NCBI GenBank assembly: GCA_024434115.1
Contig: QMIT01000011.1
Coordinates: forward strand, 62,001-126,000
DNA length: 64,000 bases
Origin: Chloroflexota bacterium
GTDB taxonomy: Bacteria; Chloroflexota; Anaerolineae; Aggregatilineales; J027
Direction of reading: 5' to 3'
Under the pieces are notes generated by a model that ran no database searches, was not told where the DNA came from, and was given only the letters and a program-made list of their open reading frames with translations. Made by a program: the position numbers and the translations under genes. Numbering within the stretch: the first letter of the stretch is position 1; each line of letters begins with the position of its first letter. Below are positions 7,120-16,749 of this stretch, one piece after another.

Positions 7120-8625
7120 ATGACCCTTACCCCCGTTCCCTCAAATCGCCCTCTCTATTGGCCTGAATTGATTTATGAACTGCAATCCCACCTTTCAGAT
7201 CGTGAGATTTATATCGTTGGGGGGACAGTGCGAGATGTATATTTGCGTCGCCCGGTGCATGATTTGGATTTTGTGACCCCGGAAGATGGTCGCCCGATTG
7301 CGCGGTTGATTGCTAATGCGTTTGATGGCGCTTACTATCCGTTGGATGATGAACGCAAGGTGGGACGGGCACTCATTCAATATCAGGAGCAGGCATGGGT
7401 GATTGATGTAGCCCAACTGCGTGGCCCGACGCTGGAACAGGATTTGCGAGATCGGGATTTTTCGATCAATGCCATCGCGGTCAGCCTGCACGATCTTGAC
7501 CATCTGCTCGATCCGACGGATGGAGTCGGGGCGATGGAAAGCAAACAGGTGGTGATTTGTGCCGAGGATGCTATCCAGCGTGACCCAGTACGGGCATTAC
7601 GGGCCATTCGCATGAGCCTGACCTTAAAATATCGCTTATCCCCCGAAACCAAAGCCGTTATTCGACAGGATGGGCCACAACTCAGCCGTGTATCGCCAGA
7701 ACGGGTGCGCGATGAGGTATTTAAATTATTGGGCACGACCAAGCCCTCCTCAGCATTGGCTCTGTTGGATGGTTTGGACTTGCTGCCCCTCCTATTTCCA
7801 GAAGCGCGGCTGATGCAGGGCGTCACTCAGAGTCCACCGCATACACTGGATGTTTGGCGGCATACCCTAAATGTCATGGATAACTTAGAGGGTCTACTCA
7901 CGGCGTTTAGCACCCGTCGTACTGATGAAACGGCGGCGAATTTTGCGCTGGGGATGGTGGTGTTTAGTCTGGCCCATTTGCGGAATGAGATCGTGGCGCA
8001 TGTTCAACATCTGTGGCCCGCCGAACGTTCACATATCGCGCTGTTGATGCTGGCGGCACTGGCTCATGACATCGCCAAACCCATGACCCGCACGGTTGAC
8101 CCCGAAGGCAGCACACACTTTTTCGGCCATCCCGAACAAGGCGCGGAGATTGTGGCACAGTGGGGAACAGCGATGCGTCTGAGCAACGATGAGATTGAAC
8201 GGTTGCATTTGGTGGTCTATCATCATATGCGCCCCCTCATGCTTTATAACAGTGGTGAATTGACACGACGTGCGATTTATCGTTTTTGGCGGGATTTAGG
8301 GGTAGCAGGAGTAGATGTATGCCTCCTAAGCTGTGCCGATTATTTGGCGACCTATGGCACGACGCTGAACCAAGATGAGTGGCTACGCTTTGTCCCGATT
8401 ATCAAGACGCTGTTGGAGGGGTACTATCGGCAACGTGAAGAATTGGTGAGCTTTCCGATGTTGCTGGACGGGCGGATGATTATGAACCATTTTAATCTGA
8501 AGCCGGGGCCAATCATCGGGGAAATTTTGGATGGCCTCCGCGAAGCACAGGCTGTTCAAGAGGTGCAGACCCAAACGGACGCACTGCAATGGGTCGAAAA
8601 TTGGCTGGCAACTCACAAGAATTGA
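7120..8625 (+). CDS. Class II CCA-adding enzyme / poly(A) polymerase family protein with HD domain
   Basis: 501 residues. The N-terminal nucleotidyltransferase head carries IYIVGGTVRDVYLRRPVHDL and DLDFVT (catalytic Asp pair near residues 49-51), with a RDFSINAIAV block and a tRNA-NTase helical neck. A C-terminal HD domain (LAALAHDIAKPM, near residue 310) is typical of the bacterial PcnB/Cca group (COG0617). It either adds CCA to tRNA 3' ends or polyadenylates RNA; these are not separable by eye. Nearby tRNA-Ser(UGA) lacks an encoded CCA, so a CCA-adding activity is needed in this cell. The start has an almost perfect AAGGAGG seven bases upstream. Confidence 0.88.
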   Translation: MTLTPVPSNRPLYWPELIYELQSHLSDREIYIVGGTVRDVYLRRPVHDLDFVTPEDGRPIARLIANAFDGAYYPLDDERKVGRALIQYQEQAWVIDVAQLRGPTLEQDLRDRDFSINAIAVSLHDLDHLLDPTDGVGAMESKQVVICAEDAIQRDPVRALRAIRMSLTLKYRLSPETKAVIRQDGPQLSRVSPERVRDEVFKLLGTTKPSSALALLDGLDLLPLLFPEARLMQGVTQSPPHTLDVWRHTLNVMDNLEGLLTAFSTRRTDETAANFALGMVVFSLAHLRNEIVAHVQHLWPAERSHIALLMLAALAHDIAKPMTRTVDPEGSTHFFGHPEQGAEIVAQWGTAMRLSNDEIERLHLVVYHHMRPLMLYNSGELTRRAIYRFWRDLGVAGVDVCLLSCADYLATYGTTLNQDEWLRFVPIIKTLLEGYYRQREELVSFPMLLDGRMIMNHFNLKPGPIIGEILDGLREAQAVQEVQTQTDALQWVENWLATHKN

Positions 8626-8633
8626 TATAAAGT

Positions 8634-8666
8634 AGGGCGGAAACCACATAAACCGCCCTTTTTGTT
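8634..8666 (+). terminator. Terminator after the nucleotidyltransferase gene
   Basis: AGGGCGG (8634-8640) pairs perfectly with CCGCCCT (8653-8659) across a 12-base loop and runs into TTTTTGTTGT. It separates this operon from glpK. Confidence 0.85.
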
Positions 8667-8696
8667 GTCTAACTAGAGCTTGGTGAGAGGATCATA

Positions 8697-10187
8697 ATGG
8701 CTGAAATAATTTTGGCGATGGATCAGGGAACGACCAGTTCACGTGCTATTTTGTTTGATGCGGGAGGGCAAATTTTAGGAACAGCCCAACGCGAATTCCC
8801 CCAATATTATCCCAAACCCGGTTGGGTTGAGCATAACCCCGCCGATATTTGGGAAACGCAGTTTGAGGTGGCGGCAGAGGTCATGAATAATGCCAAGCTG
8901 CACTCCGAAAGTATTGCCGCAATTGGGGTGACCAATCAACGCGAAACCACCATTATCTGGGACAGAAAAACGGGTGAACCAATTTATAACGCGATTGTGT
9001 GGCAGTGTCGCCGTACCGCACCAATGTGTGAGCAGTTGAAAGCCGAGGGGTTTGATAAGGTCATCCGCGAAAAGACCGGCCTTGTCACCGATGCCTATTT
9101 TTCGGGAACCAAAATTGCGTGGCTGTTGGAAAATGTGCCGGGTGCGCGGGCCAAAGCCGAGGCGGGTGAATTGGCGTTCGGCACGGTAGATACATGGCTG
9201 TTGTGGAATTTGTCGGGAGGGTCGCTGCATATTACCGATGTCAGCAATGCGGCGCGAACACTGATTTTTAATATTCATACGGGTGATTGGGACGACGAAA
9301 TTTTGGCAAAACTGCGTATCCCAAGCAGCTTGCTGCCAGAAGTGCGGTCATCGAGTGAGGTCTATGGCGAATCGGTGTTGTTTGGCGCGAAGCCGATTCC
9401 ATTAGCTGGAAACGCTGGCGATCAACAGGCCGCAACGTTTGGACAAGTGTGTTATCAACCCGGTCTCGCCAAAAACACCTATGGAACAGGCTGTTTCTTG
9501 TTGATGAATACAGGTGCAAAACCTGTGCCGTCGAATGCGGGATTATTGACAACGGTGGCATGGCGGTTGGGCAAAAATCAACCGATGATCTATGCGCTGG
9601 AAGGGAGTGTATTTATCGCGGGGGCGGCGGTGCAATGGTTGCGGGATGAATTGGGCATCATTTCTTCGGCAGGGGAGATTGAAACCCTCGCGGAATCGGT
9701 TGAGGATTCAAATGGGGTGTATGTGGTTCCAGCATTTGTCGGTTTGGGTGCGCCCTATTGGGATTCTTCGGCACGCGGCACAATTGTTGGGTTGACACGC
9801 GGGGCCAATAAATGCCACATCGCACGGGCGACCCTAGAAGCAATTGCGTTTCAGAGCCTTGATGTGATTACCGCCATGCTACATGATTCGCAATTAACGA
9901 TTGATACATTGCGGGTAGATGGGGGCGCGACGAAAAATGATCTGCTGCTGCAAATTCAGGCCGATATTTTGGGGGCGGGGGTGGAGCGTCCGGCGGTGAC
10001 GGAAACCACTGCACTCGGCGCGGCATATCTGGCAGGGTTGGCGGTGGGGGTCTGGAAATCCACCGATGAACTGTCGCAGCAATGGAAAATTGACCGGACG
10101 TTTGAGCCAACGATTGGCGATGACCAACGACAGACGATGCTGGCGGGGTGGCGAAAAGCTGTCGAAAAATCGCGGGGATGGGCGTAA
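8697..10187 (+). CDS. glpK: Glycerol kinase
   Basis: 496-residue FGGY-family kinase that phosphorylates glycerol to glycerol 3-phosphate with ATP. The N-terminal phosphate-binding motif ([16 protein letters not shown]), the glycerol-contact area ([17 protein letters not shown]), [13 protein letters not shown] and the C-terminal [17 protein letters not shown] adenosine-binding block are present at family-typical spacing and length. GAGAGG lies six bases before the ATG. No glpF or glpD is nearby, so it is a single-gene transcript, bounded by a terminator upstream and a tRNA promoter downstream. Confidence 0.95.
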   Translation: MAEIILAMDQGTTSSRAILFDAGGQILGTAQREFPQYYPKPGWVEHNPADIWETQFEVAAEVMNNAKLHSESIAAIGVTNQRETTIIWDRKTGEPIYNAIVWQCRRTAPMCEQLKAEGFDKVIREKTGLVTDAYFSGTKIAWLLENVPGARAKAEAGELAFGTVDTWLLWNLSGGSLHITDVSNAARTLIFNIHTGDWDDEILAKLRIPSSLLPEVRSSSEVYGESVLFGAKPIPLAGNAGDQQAATFGQVCYQPGLAKNTYGTGCFLLMNTGAKPVPSNAGLLTTVAWRLGKNQPMIYALEGSVFIAGAAVQWLRDELGIISSAGEIETLAESVEDSNGVYVVPAFVGLGAPYWDSSARGTIVGLTRGANKCHIARATLEAIAFQSLDVITAMLHDSQLTIDTLRVDGGATKNDLLLQIQADILGAGVERPAVTETTALGAAYLAGLAVGVWKSTDELSQQWKIDRTFEPTIGDDQRQTMLAGWRKAVEKSRGWA

Positions 10188-10207
10188 ATTTAGGGCAGCA
10201 ATAGGCG

Positions 10208-10236
10208 TTGACATGCCCCTCTAGCCCTGCTATACT
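10208..10236 (+). promoter_or_regulatory. Consensus housekeeping promoter for the tRNA-Ser genes
   Basis: TTGACA (10208-10213), 17-base spacer, TATACT (10231-10236). Transcription would begin near 10243, just before the first tRNA. This is the best housekeeping match I noticed in the window. Confidence 0.8.
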
Positions 10237-10250
10237 GACAAAACATCTTA

Positions 10251-10338
10251 GGAAGGATGGCTGAGCGGTTTAAAGCGGCGGTCTTGAAAACCGTTGTGGC
10301 GTTATACGTCACCGGGGGTTCGAATCCCTCTCCTTCCG
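10251..10338 (+). tRNA. tRNA-Ser (anticodon UGA)
   Basis: Class II tRNA with a 7-bp acceptor stem (GGAAGGA with TCCTTCC at 10331-10337), discriminator G at 10338, a long variable arm typical of serine and the anticodon TGA in the CTTGAAA loop. The T-loop GGTTCGAATCC is intact. The genomic sequence after the discriminator is CAG, so CCA is not encoded and must be added. Confidence 0.95.
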
Positions 10339-10354
10339 CAGATACATCCCAATC

Positions 10355-10448
10355 GGGGAGATGCCAGAGTGGTCGATTGGGGCCGCCTGCTAAGCGGTTA
10401 TGCGGTTGAAAAGCTGCATCGCAGGTTCGAATCCTGTTCTCCCCGCCA
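10355..10448 (+). tRNA. tRNA-Ser (anticodon GCU) with encoded CCA
   Basis: Acceptor GGGGAGA (10355-10361) pairs with TCTCCCC (10438-10444); discriminator G at 10445 and CCA at 10446-10448 are encoded. The anticodon GCT lies in the CTGCTAA loop, and a long variable arm and standard T-loop are present. It is 16 bases after the first tRNA-Ser and presumably shares its promoter. Confidence 0.95.
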
Positions 10449-10461
10449 ATTTATCAACAAG

Positions 10462-10493
10462 AAACCAGTCCAAGCGGCTGGTTTTTTGTTTTG
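10462..10493 (+). terminator. Terminator of the tRNA transcript
   Basis: AAACCAG (10462-10468) pairs with CTGGTTT (10478-10484), followed by TTTTGTTTT. It lies two bases from the stop codon of the convergent SWIM gene. Confidence 0.8.
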
Positions 10494-10494
10494 G

Positions 10495-12276
10495 TCAAAG
10501 TTTGGCTTTACTAAGCTCGTCTTGGAAGGCGGACAATTTCCTGAATTCGGTGCGCAACTCGCTGATATATTGCTGCCAACCTACAATATCATCCAATTGT
10601 TTGAATATCTCGCGCACGGTTTTTAACAATGCCATGGCTTCAGCATAGCTTTGCCGATTGCGTTCACTAATGCGGATGCGAACATGTTTTTGGTAGACAG
10701 GGAGTGCTTTTTCGGGCCGGGCAATGTAGGATTGTTTAGCGATTTCAAAATCTAACGCCATCCACTGGTAACGATTGGGCGGTTTGGATTCAATCTTAGG
10801 CAGAATTGCCCATGCGCTATCCCAATCTTGGTCATGGAGATAGGCGTAGATCAGAATGTCGTAGTGGCTGCCTCGTTCCAACTTCTTCAGCAAATCGGGC
10901 CGCATAATATCCCAATTGCCTAATGCTTGAGCCGTCGCCTTTAATTCCACATAATAACGGATGTCCGGTCTTTCATTCATGCGAACCAATTGCCATCTTA
11001 GATTGCGCTCTTGATCGTGGTTGATTGTCAATCGCTCGATCAGCCAATGGGCGATGAAATCATTATAGGCAGTGTTGAGCCATGCCTCAGCTTGCTGAAT
11101 TGCGGCGTCCTCATAACCTTTTTGTTGAAGATCGTATAGCACTCTGGTTTGATCTACATTGCCTTGAATATGCAACTTAATGACCTCAAGGGCCTCGTCC
11201 AAACGTTTTAGGTCGAGTAGTTTTGTCGCCAGTAGATAATACTGCCCATTTTCACGGAGGCGTTCCAAAATAACTTCGGGATCAACATGGTCGAGGGTGT
11301 CGAGTTCCATCAATACATGACTATAGACTTCCTGACCCCAACTACTGCTATAGGGTTGCTTGATATGATCGGCTTGGGCCGCAAGCAGTTGGTCACGAAT
11401 GATCGGTATATCCGCTGGTTTGGCATATTTAAAAACAATATCCGGGGCGTCATCTGCCAGACCGTGCCCACCATAATCCGTATCCCAGATAAAAGCCCGC
11501 ATGAGCATCGTGAAGATAGCCCGTCGCTCGGTATCGGAATCCAATATTTCGGATTGCCCCAAACACGCCGCTAGTTTTTCCACCGCTGTATTTAATGACT
11601 CAATCAATTCGCCTTCATCATCCAACAAATACTCGTGATTGCCGTCCAGAAATTCATCCAAAATAGCTTGATAGATAGCACTAGCGCTGCGCCAATCGCC
11701 CATATCAACAAAATCTTCGGCGGATTTAGTGATAGAGTCAACCACATCTATCGGTGTTGCGGCGTGGTCGTCGAAATAATCCCCGAAACTTTCAAACGTG
11801 CGGCGCAGTTCTTTGCGAAACCGAGTTGTGTTCACGGGGGCAAGGTGGCTATCCGTGCTGGGAATAGGGCGATCCACAAGGGCTTGGAGATCGGGGTAGT
11901 GCCGCACCATCGTCTGGATTAATTTAATCAATTCCTCTTTGGTGCGTTTTTGTAAGGTGCCTTCGATTGGTGGATGTTCTTCAAAATCTTCGGGACGTTT
12001 TAGATAGTTGAGGAGGAGGGCGACAATGTGTTTACAATCTCCTTCATAGCTGTACTGGCATGTGCAGGAGGTACTTAAAATGCCAGTTTCATCTATGGTC
12101 GCTTGGATATGATAGGGCCGCGATCTTGATCCCGTACAATCAGCTTCGATGATGTTCCCGTGTTTAACCGTATTCGAGATGGCATTTTGGCGAAAATATT
12201 GCTCTCCACGAGTGAAACTCTGGCTATTGGCACGGGCGCGAATTTGGGCAAGGGTAATTTCTGATTGGGAGGCCAT
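10495..12276 (-). CDS. SWIM zinc-finger protein with helical repeat region
   Basis: 593 residues. A SWIM zinc finger (CxCxnCxH; CTCQYSYEGDCKHIVALLLN) lies near residues 70-90, preceded by a basic segment (RGEQYFRQNAISN) typical of bacterial SWIM proteins. The rest, about 100-593, is predicted helical with TPR/HEAT-like character and many Trp and Asp residues. Such proteins often accompany SNF2 helicases or MoxR/vWA systems, but none is adjacent here. A TATAAT on the minus strand at 12303-12308 may be the -10, though no matching -35 is evident. The SWIM call is firm; the molecular role is unknown. Confidence 0.85.
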   Translation of the reverse strand: MASQSEITLAQIRARANSQSFTRGEQYFRQNAISNTVKHGNIIEADCTGSRSRPYHIQATIDETGILSTSCTCQYSYEGDCKHIVALLLNYLKRPEDFEEHPPIEGTLQKRTKEELIKLIQTMVRHYPDLQALVDRPIPSTDSHLAPVNTTRFRKELRRTFESFGDYFDDHAATPIDVVDSITKSAEDFVDMGDWRSASAIYQAILDEFLDGNHEYLLDDEGELIESLNTAVEKLAACLGQSEILDSDTERRAIFTMLMRAFIWDTDYGGHGLADDAPDIVFKYAKPADIPIIRDQLLAAQADHIKQPYSSSWGQEVYSHVLMELDTLDHVDPEVILERLRENGQYYLLATKLLDLKRLDEALEVIKLHIQGNVDQTRVLYDLQQKGYEDAAIQQAEAWLNTAYNDFIAHWLIERLTINHDQERNLRWQLVRMNERPDIRYYVELKATAQALGNWDIMRPDLLKKLERGSHYDILIYAYLHDQDWDSAWAILPKIESKPPNRYQWMALDFEIAKQSYIARPEKALPVYQKHVRIRISERNRQSYAEAMALLKTVREIFKQLDDIVGWQQYISELRTEFRKLSAFQDELSKAKL

Positions 12277-12365
12277 TTTGTAGACTCGAATTTTTGAAGG
12301 TAATTATATCGTGCTTGATGTAAGAAATGACGACAAATGTCAGTTAAATCGCGTGACACGAGAGT

Positions 12366-12394
12366 TTGCCGATACAAGAGTGATTGGATAAAAT
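12366..12394 (+). promoter_or_regulatory. Candidate promoter of the sugar-binding protein gene
   Basis: TTGCCG (12366-12371), 17-base spacer, TAAAAT (12389-12394). It lies about 50 bases before the ATG, which also has a strong AAAGGAG at 12429-12435. Confidence 0.55.
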
Positions 12395-12444
12395 CTACAC
12401 TCGCTTGAATTCGACATGGATTCTACTTAAAGGAGTTTTTTCGT

Positions 12445-13734
12445 ATGTCTAAGCGGTTGCTGAGTTTATGCAGTTTAGTCATCGTTTTTGCAGTTGTGGT
12501 GGGATCGTTTGCGCCTACCGCCCGCGCTCAAGACGACCTCTCCGGTAGCCTTGAAATCTTCTCGTGGTGGGCAGGCAATGAAGGCCCCGCACTGGAAGCC
12601 CTGCTTGCCCTCTACAATGAACAACACCCCGGTGTAGAAGTTATTAATGCGACTGTCGCTGGCGGTTCTGGTGTGAACGCCCGCGCCGTGCTGAAGACTC
12701 GTATGGAAGGTGGCGAGCCGCCAGATTCATTCCAAGTTCACGCTGGTCAGGAACTCATTGGAACGTGGGTTGCCGCTGAACGTATGGAAGATTTGACCTT
12801 CCTGTTTGAAGAACAAGGCTGGTTTGATGTCTTCCCAGAAGGTTTGATTGACCTGCTCTCCACCGAAGAAGGGATTTGGAGCGTTCCGGTCAACATTCAC
12901 CGTTCCAATGTGCTGTGGTATAACCCCGCCAAGTTGGAAGAATGGGGTGTGGAAGTGCCTGCAACATGGGATGACTTCCTTGCCTCTTGCCCAACCCTGC
13001 AAGATGCTGGTGTAACCCCGCTGGTTGTGGGTGAGGCATGGACCGTTAATCATCTATGGGAAAGTGTTGCCCTCGGTGTCCTCGGTGCAGAAGGCTGGAA
13101 TGGCATCTGGACAGGCGAGACCGACCTTGCAGGTGAAGAATTCCTCGCTGTGTGGGACACCTTCGGTAAGGTTTTGGAATGCTCCAACTTTGGGGAAGAC
13201 AATGCCGGTCTGCCATGGGAACAGGCGATTGACCGCGTTGTAGACGGCGCCGCTGCATTCAACGTGATGGGCGACTGGGCCGCTGGTTACATGACCACTA
13301 CCCGCGAACTCGTTCCCGGTGAAGGCTTTGGTTATGCTCCTGCCCCCGGCACCGATGGTGTCTTCATGATGCTGTCGGACAGCTTTGGTTTGCCAGTTGG
13401 CGCACCCAACCGGGATGCCGCAGTTGCATGGCTGACCCTGCTTGGCTCCAAGGAAGGTCAAGATACCTTCAATCCTCTCAAGGGTTCCATTCCTGCCCGT
13501 ACTGACGGCGATGTGACCAACACCGAACTGTATAACACCTATCTGCAATCTGCTGCCGCCGACTGGGCAGTGGATACGATTGTGGGTAGCTTGGTACACG
13601 GTGCTGCCGCGAATGAAAACTTCGCTGGCAATTTTGGCAGCGTTGTAGACCTCTATACCACCAGTGGCGCACCCGAAGCAGCATCTGCTGAGTTCATCGC
13701 CCTGTGCGAATCCTCTGGCGCGTGCGGTGGCTGA
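12445..13734 (+). CDS. Sugar ABC transporter substrate-binding protein (CUT1 type)
   Basis: 429 residues. The signal peptide (about 1-28, ending ARA before QDD) lacks a lipobox Cys, so the protein is probably free or held by its permeases outside the cell. The mature part matches family 1 extracellular binding proteins (LEIFSWWAGNEGPALEALLA; PDSFQVHAGQEL; FNVMGDWAAGY; LVHGAAANENF), which deliver mono- or oligosaccharides to MalFG-type permeases. Codon use is notably C- and T-rich with few rare codons, typical of a highly expressed binding protein. It is followed by an attenuating terminator and then the two permease genes. Substrate not readable. Confidence 0.93.
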   Translation: MSKRLLSLCSLVIVFAVVVGSFAPTARAQDDLSGSLEIFSWWAGNEGPALEALLALYNEQHPGVEVINATVAGGSGVNARAVLKTRMEGGEPPDSFQVHAGQELIGTWVAAERMEDLTFLFEEQGWFDVFPEGLIDLLSTEEGIWSVPVNIHRSNVLWYNPAKLEEWGVEVPATWDDFLASCPTLQDAGVTPLVVGEAWTVNHLWESVALGVLGAEGWNGIWTGETDLAGEEFLAVWDTFGKVLECSNFGEDNAGLPWEQAIDRVVDGAAAFNVMGDWAAGYMTTTRELVPGEGFGYAPAPGTDGVFMMLSDSFGLPVGAPNRDAAVAWLTLLGSKEGQDTFNPLKGSIPARTDGDVTNTELYNTYLQSAAADWAVDTIVGSLVHGAAANENFAGNFGSVVDLYTTSGAPEAASAEFIALCESSGACGG

Positions 13735-13759
13735 TCGAAATAGGACTTAGTTAATTGAG

Positions 13760-13791
13760 AAAGCCCTGCCCAAAAGCAGGGTTTTCTTTTA
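13760..13791 (+). terminator. Attenuating terminator between binding protein and permease genes
   Basis: CCCTGC (13764-13769) pairs with GCAGGG (13776-13781), extended by A-T pairs, followed by TTTTCTTTT. Partial termination here would give more binding protein than permease, the usual stoichiometry. Confidence 0.8.
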
Positions 13792-13810
13792 ATTTTTGAG
13801 AGGTGGCTTG

Positions 13811-14953
13811 ATGTATAACCGAAAAGATAAGGCGATTGCCTTTTTGATGATCTTGCCCTCGCTTATCTTGTTGGCGATCTTTGTCTATTTTTTCATCGGG
13901 CAAACTGCGTGGTACTCAGTGTCCGACTGGGGCGTTGATCCTGCAACCGCACTGAAAAAAGACGTCGAAAAGAATTATGTTGGCCTCGATAATTATCACA
14001 CCCTCATTTCGAGTGCCAGCGACTATGAATTTCGACTGGCCTTTATCAGTACCTTTTACTTCACCATCTTTTTTCTCGGCGCGTGTTTGATGCTAGGCTT
14101 TTTTCTTGCATTTTTGCTCGATCAGCGCATCAAAGGCGAAGGGGTTTTTAGGACAATCTTTTTGTTCCCTATGTCGCTTTCGTTTGTAGTGACAGGGACG
14201 ATTTGGAACTGGTTGCTCAAACCCAAAGGCGGGCTGAATATCCTGCCCCAAAAAGTGTTTGGGCTAGACCCACTCGAATACAAGTGGCTGAATAGCGATA
14301 CCACGTTGTTTAAATTTGAATGGTTGAAAGGTGGTACGCTTTTTTATCTAGGTATTGCCCTGTTTACCTTTGCCCTATTTACCTATGTCGCCCAAAAACG
14401 CAACCTCAGCGGATTTTGGGTGGTGGCAGCAGGTCTGGTGCTCTGGCTGATTTCTGCCGCAGGTTTTTGGGACAAAATTTGGCTGCCGATTGATGACCCA
14501 GTGCGTGACCTCGGCACATATCAAGGCTATGGCTATAACGCCGCGCTGTCAGGTATTGTCATTGCTGCTACATGGCAAATGGCCGGATATGTCATGGCAT
14601 TGTTCCTTGCAGGGATTCGCGGCATTTCAGAAGAACTGCGTGAGGCAGCGCGGGTGGATGGGTGTGCAGAATGGCAAGTATACACGCGCATTATCCTGCC
14701 ACAATTACGACCCATTGCCCTCAGTGCCATCATTATTTTGGGGCATATCTCTTTGAAGATTTTTGACCTCGTTTATGCTATGACGGGTATTGACAACAAA
14801 TACGTCAAAGTTCCGGGCATTTTGATGATTAAGGGTTTTCGCAGCAATGAATGGGCGCGTAGTAGTGCGGTGGCAATGGTGATGCTCTTCGCCATTTCGT
14901 TGGTGATTATTCCCTACCTGTGGTCGAATTTGCGGACGGAGAAACAGTCATGA
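13811..14953 (+). CDS. Sugar ABC transporter permease, MalF/UgpA type, with enlarged middle region
   Basis: 380 residues, against about 290-310 for most CUT1 permeases. The N-terminal TM ([18 protein letters not shown]) and the EAA loop ([20 protein letters not shown]) near the C-terminus are standard. An extra block of roughly 80-90 residues at about 145-235 contains two more hydrophobic segments ([20 protein letters not shown] and a [20 protein letters not shown] segment). The ATG at 13811 follows GAGGTGG and is preferred to a TTG at 13796. Its stop overlaps the next permease start. No ATPase gene is in the operon, so a shared MsmK/MsiK-type ATPase elsewhere is likely. Confidence 0.9.
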   Translation: MYNRKDKAIAFLMILPSLILLAIFVYFFIGQTAWYSVSDWGVDPATALKKDVEKNYVGLDNYHTLISSASDYEFRLAFISTFYFTIFFLGACLMLGFFLAFLLDQRIKGEGVFRTIFLFPMSLSFVVTGTIWNWLLKPKGGLNILPQKVFGLDPLEYKWLNSDTTLFKFEWLKGGTLFYLGIALFTFALFTYVAQKRNLSGFWVVAAGLVLWLISAAGFWDKIWLPIDDPVRDLGTYQGYGYNAALSGIVIAATWQMAGYVMALFLAGIRGISEELREAARVDGCAEWQVYTRIILPQLRPIALSAIIILGHISLKIFDLVYAMTGIDNKYVKVPGILMIKGFRSNEWARSSAVAMVMLFAISLVIIPYLWSNLRTEKQS

Positions 14954-15798
14954 ATGCGCAAAGAGATGCTCGTACATTAACTCGCAACCTCTGGCGTGTA
15001 ACGGCTTATGGCCTGTTAATCTTGATGGCCTTAATTTTCTTGATTCCGGTCTATATGGTGGTGGTCACATCGTTGAAAGAGGCGGCTGAGGCAGGACGCG
15101 AGGCAACCGCATGGGATTTGCCCTCTAAACTAAATTTTGAGAGTTTTGAGACGGTCTGGAACGACTTGTCGCCTAATTTGCGGAATAGCTTTTTGTTAGT
15201 AACGGCGGCTACCGCTATTTCGGCATTGGTTGGTTCGATGAACGGGTACGTGCTGGCAAAATGGCGTGTGCCGGGGGCCTCGATCTTTTTCCCCCTGATG
15301 TTGTTTGGGATGTTTATCCCGTATCAGTCTGTTCTGATTCCCTTGTTCAAGTTCATGGATAACATCAATTTGTATGGCGGTCTGCCGGGGTTGGTGTTGG
15401 TGCATGTCGTCTATGGGATTCCGATCACCACCCTGATCTTCCGCAATTTTTATGTGGATATTCCCAACGAACTATTAGAAGCTGGGGCGATTGATGGGGC
15501 GGGCTTTTTTGGTATCTACACCAAACTTGTGTTTCCCCTTTCGCTACCGGGGTTTGTGGTCGTAGTGATTTGGCAGTTCACGCAGATTTGGAACGAATTC
15601 TTATTTGCCGTAACACTGGTCAAAGACCAATGGCAGCCGATTACCGTGCCGCTGGCCGAGACCGCAGGCGGCATTTCAGTAAACTGGAACCAGCCAATGG
15701 CGGGGGCGATTTTGGCTGCTCTGCCGACCCTATTGGTTTACATCATTATGGGGCGCTGGTTCATTCGCGGCTTGCTGGCAGGATCAATCAAGGGTTAG
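14950..15798 (+). CDS. Sugar ABC transporter permease, MalG/UgpE type
   Basis: 282 residues with six predicted TM segments and the EAA motif ([20 protein letters not shown], about 180-200) that docks the ATPase. The ATG at 14950 overlaps the upstream permease stop in an ATGA junction, indicating translational coupling; an upstream in-frame GTG is therefore unlikely to be used. N-terminal sequence [20 protein letters not shown] is typical of the family. It pairs with the preceding protein as the membrane heterodimer of the sugar importer. Confidence 0.92.
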   Translation: MNAQRDARTLTRNLWRVTAYGLLILMALIFLIPVYMVVVTSLKEAAEAGREATAWDLPSKLNFESFETVWNDLSPNLRNSFLLVTAATAISALVGSMNGYVLAKWRVPGASIFFPLMLFGMFIPYQSVLIPLFKFMDNINLYGGLPGLVLVHVVYGIPITTLIFRNFYVDIPNELLEAGAIDGAGFFGIYTKLVFPLSLPGFVVVVIWQFTQIWNEFLFAVTLVKDQWQPITVPLAETAGGISVNWNQPMAGAILAALPTLLVYIIMGRWFIRGLLAGSIKG

Positions 15799-15867
15799 CT
15801 GGCCTTGCATCTGCTCCCAAAAATCTGTAAACTAGAACGCTTGCATTGTTTTATGGAGCTTGTGCAA

Positions 15868-16608
15868 ATGGCAAAAACGACGACGGCATTCATTCTGCTC
15901 TTAATAATCATGAGCATTGCACCCGCGTCAGCATTGGCACAAGGGCGCGAAGCAGCGATTGCGATTATCACCTCTCCCGCCGAAGGAGCGACGGTCTCCG
16001 GGCAGGTGGTGATTACCGGCAGTGCCAGCCATCCGAGCGTGTTTGTGGGCTATGAAGTTGAATTTGACAATATGGCCGACGCCAACGAGATTTGGCTGCC
16101 GATTGGGACACGGGTCTCACAACCGATTACGGAAGGCACGCTGCAAATTTGGGATACCGTTGCCAATAACGTGGCGGATGGGATCTATCAAATCCGCCTC
16201 CGTGTATTTTTGAATTTACCGGATGAACCACCTGTCGAATTTGTAGTACGGAATGTCACAGTTTTGAATTCGGTACCAACACCGCTACCAACACCCCTGC
16301 CGCCGCCTTCAACCTCCACTGCGGGGCCACCTGCGCCTACCGCACCAATTCAGCAGCCGCCGACCAATACACCGCGCCCGACGGTTGAAACCTTGATTGA
16401 TACCAATAATCAAAGCAGTTCATCTGGCGGGGAGTCATCGCTAAATTTTGACCGACTGCAAGGGGCGTTTTGTAATGGGGTGATTATCGCCGGGGTGTTT
16501 TTTGCATTTTTCGCTGGGTATTTGGCCTTAAGGGCAAGATTACGTCCGATGGCGCGTCAAATTATGTGGCAGATTCGCAGTGAAATGGATGATGATCGGC
16601 GGGGATAA
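15868..16608 (+). CDS. Secreted, membrane-anchored protein with an Ig-like domain
   Basis: 246 residues from the ATG at 15868, which has GGAG nine bases upstream; ATG 15853 is an alternative. Order: signal peptide (ends SALAQ), an Ig-like/BIG-type domain (about 28-120; IAIITSPAEGATVSGQVVIT, ending VADGIYQIRLRVFL), a Pro/Thr-rich stalk (about 125-185), a TM segment (about 205-226, GVIIAGVFFAFFAGYLALRA) and a short basic cytoplasmic tail. The Ig-like domain resembles the one in the C-terminal tail of the PBP at 24.7-27.7 kb, so both may bind the same wall component. It is 70 bases after the permease gene, possibly co-transcribed. No named family recognised. Confidence 0.72.
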   Translation: MAKTTTAFILLLIIMSIAPASALAQGREAAIAIITSPAEGATVSGQVVITGSASHPSVFVGYEVEFDNMADANEIWLPIGTRVSQPITEGTLQIWDTVANNVADGIYQIRLRVFLNLPDEPPVEFVVRNVTVLNSVPTPLPTPLPPPSTSTAGPPAPTAPIQQPPTNTPRPTVETLIDTNNQSSSSGGESSLNFDRLQGAFCNGVIIAGVFFAFFAGYLALRARLRPMARQIMWQIRSEMDDDRRG

Positions 16609-16630
16609 ATCAAAACATCCCCCACCCCGA

Positions 16631-16656
16631 CCCTTCCCCAAAGTATTAGGGAGGGG
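16631..16656 (+). terminator. G/C-rich intergenic hairpin
   Basis: CCCTTCCC (16631-16638) pairs with GGGAGGGG (16649-16656) with one G-T pair and a 10-base loop. No T tract follows, so termination is doubtful. The sequence resembles hairpins at 21010 and 44384. Confidence 0.4.
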
Positions 16657-16749
16657 AGTAAGGGGACAGCGCGAAGGATAGTAGGGTTGCAGAGGATTGC
16701 CGGATTTTTTAGGTGTAACGTTAGAACAGAGGACGAGGAAACCCCAGAC

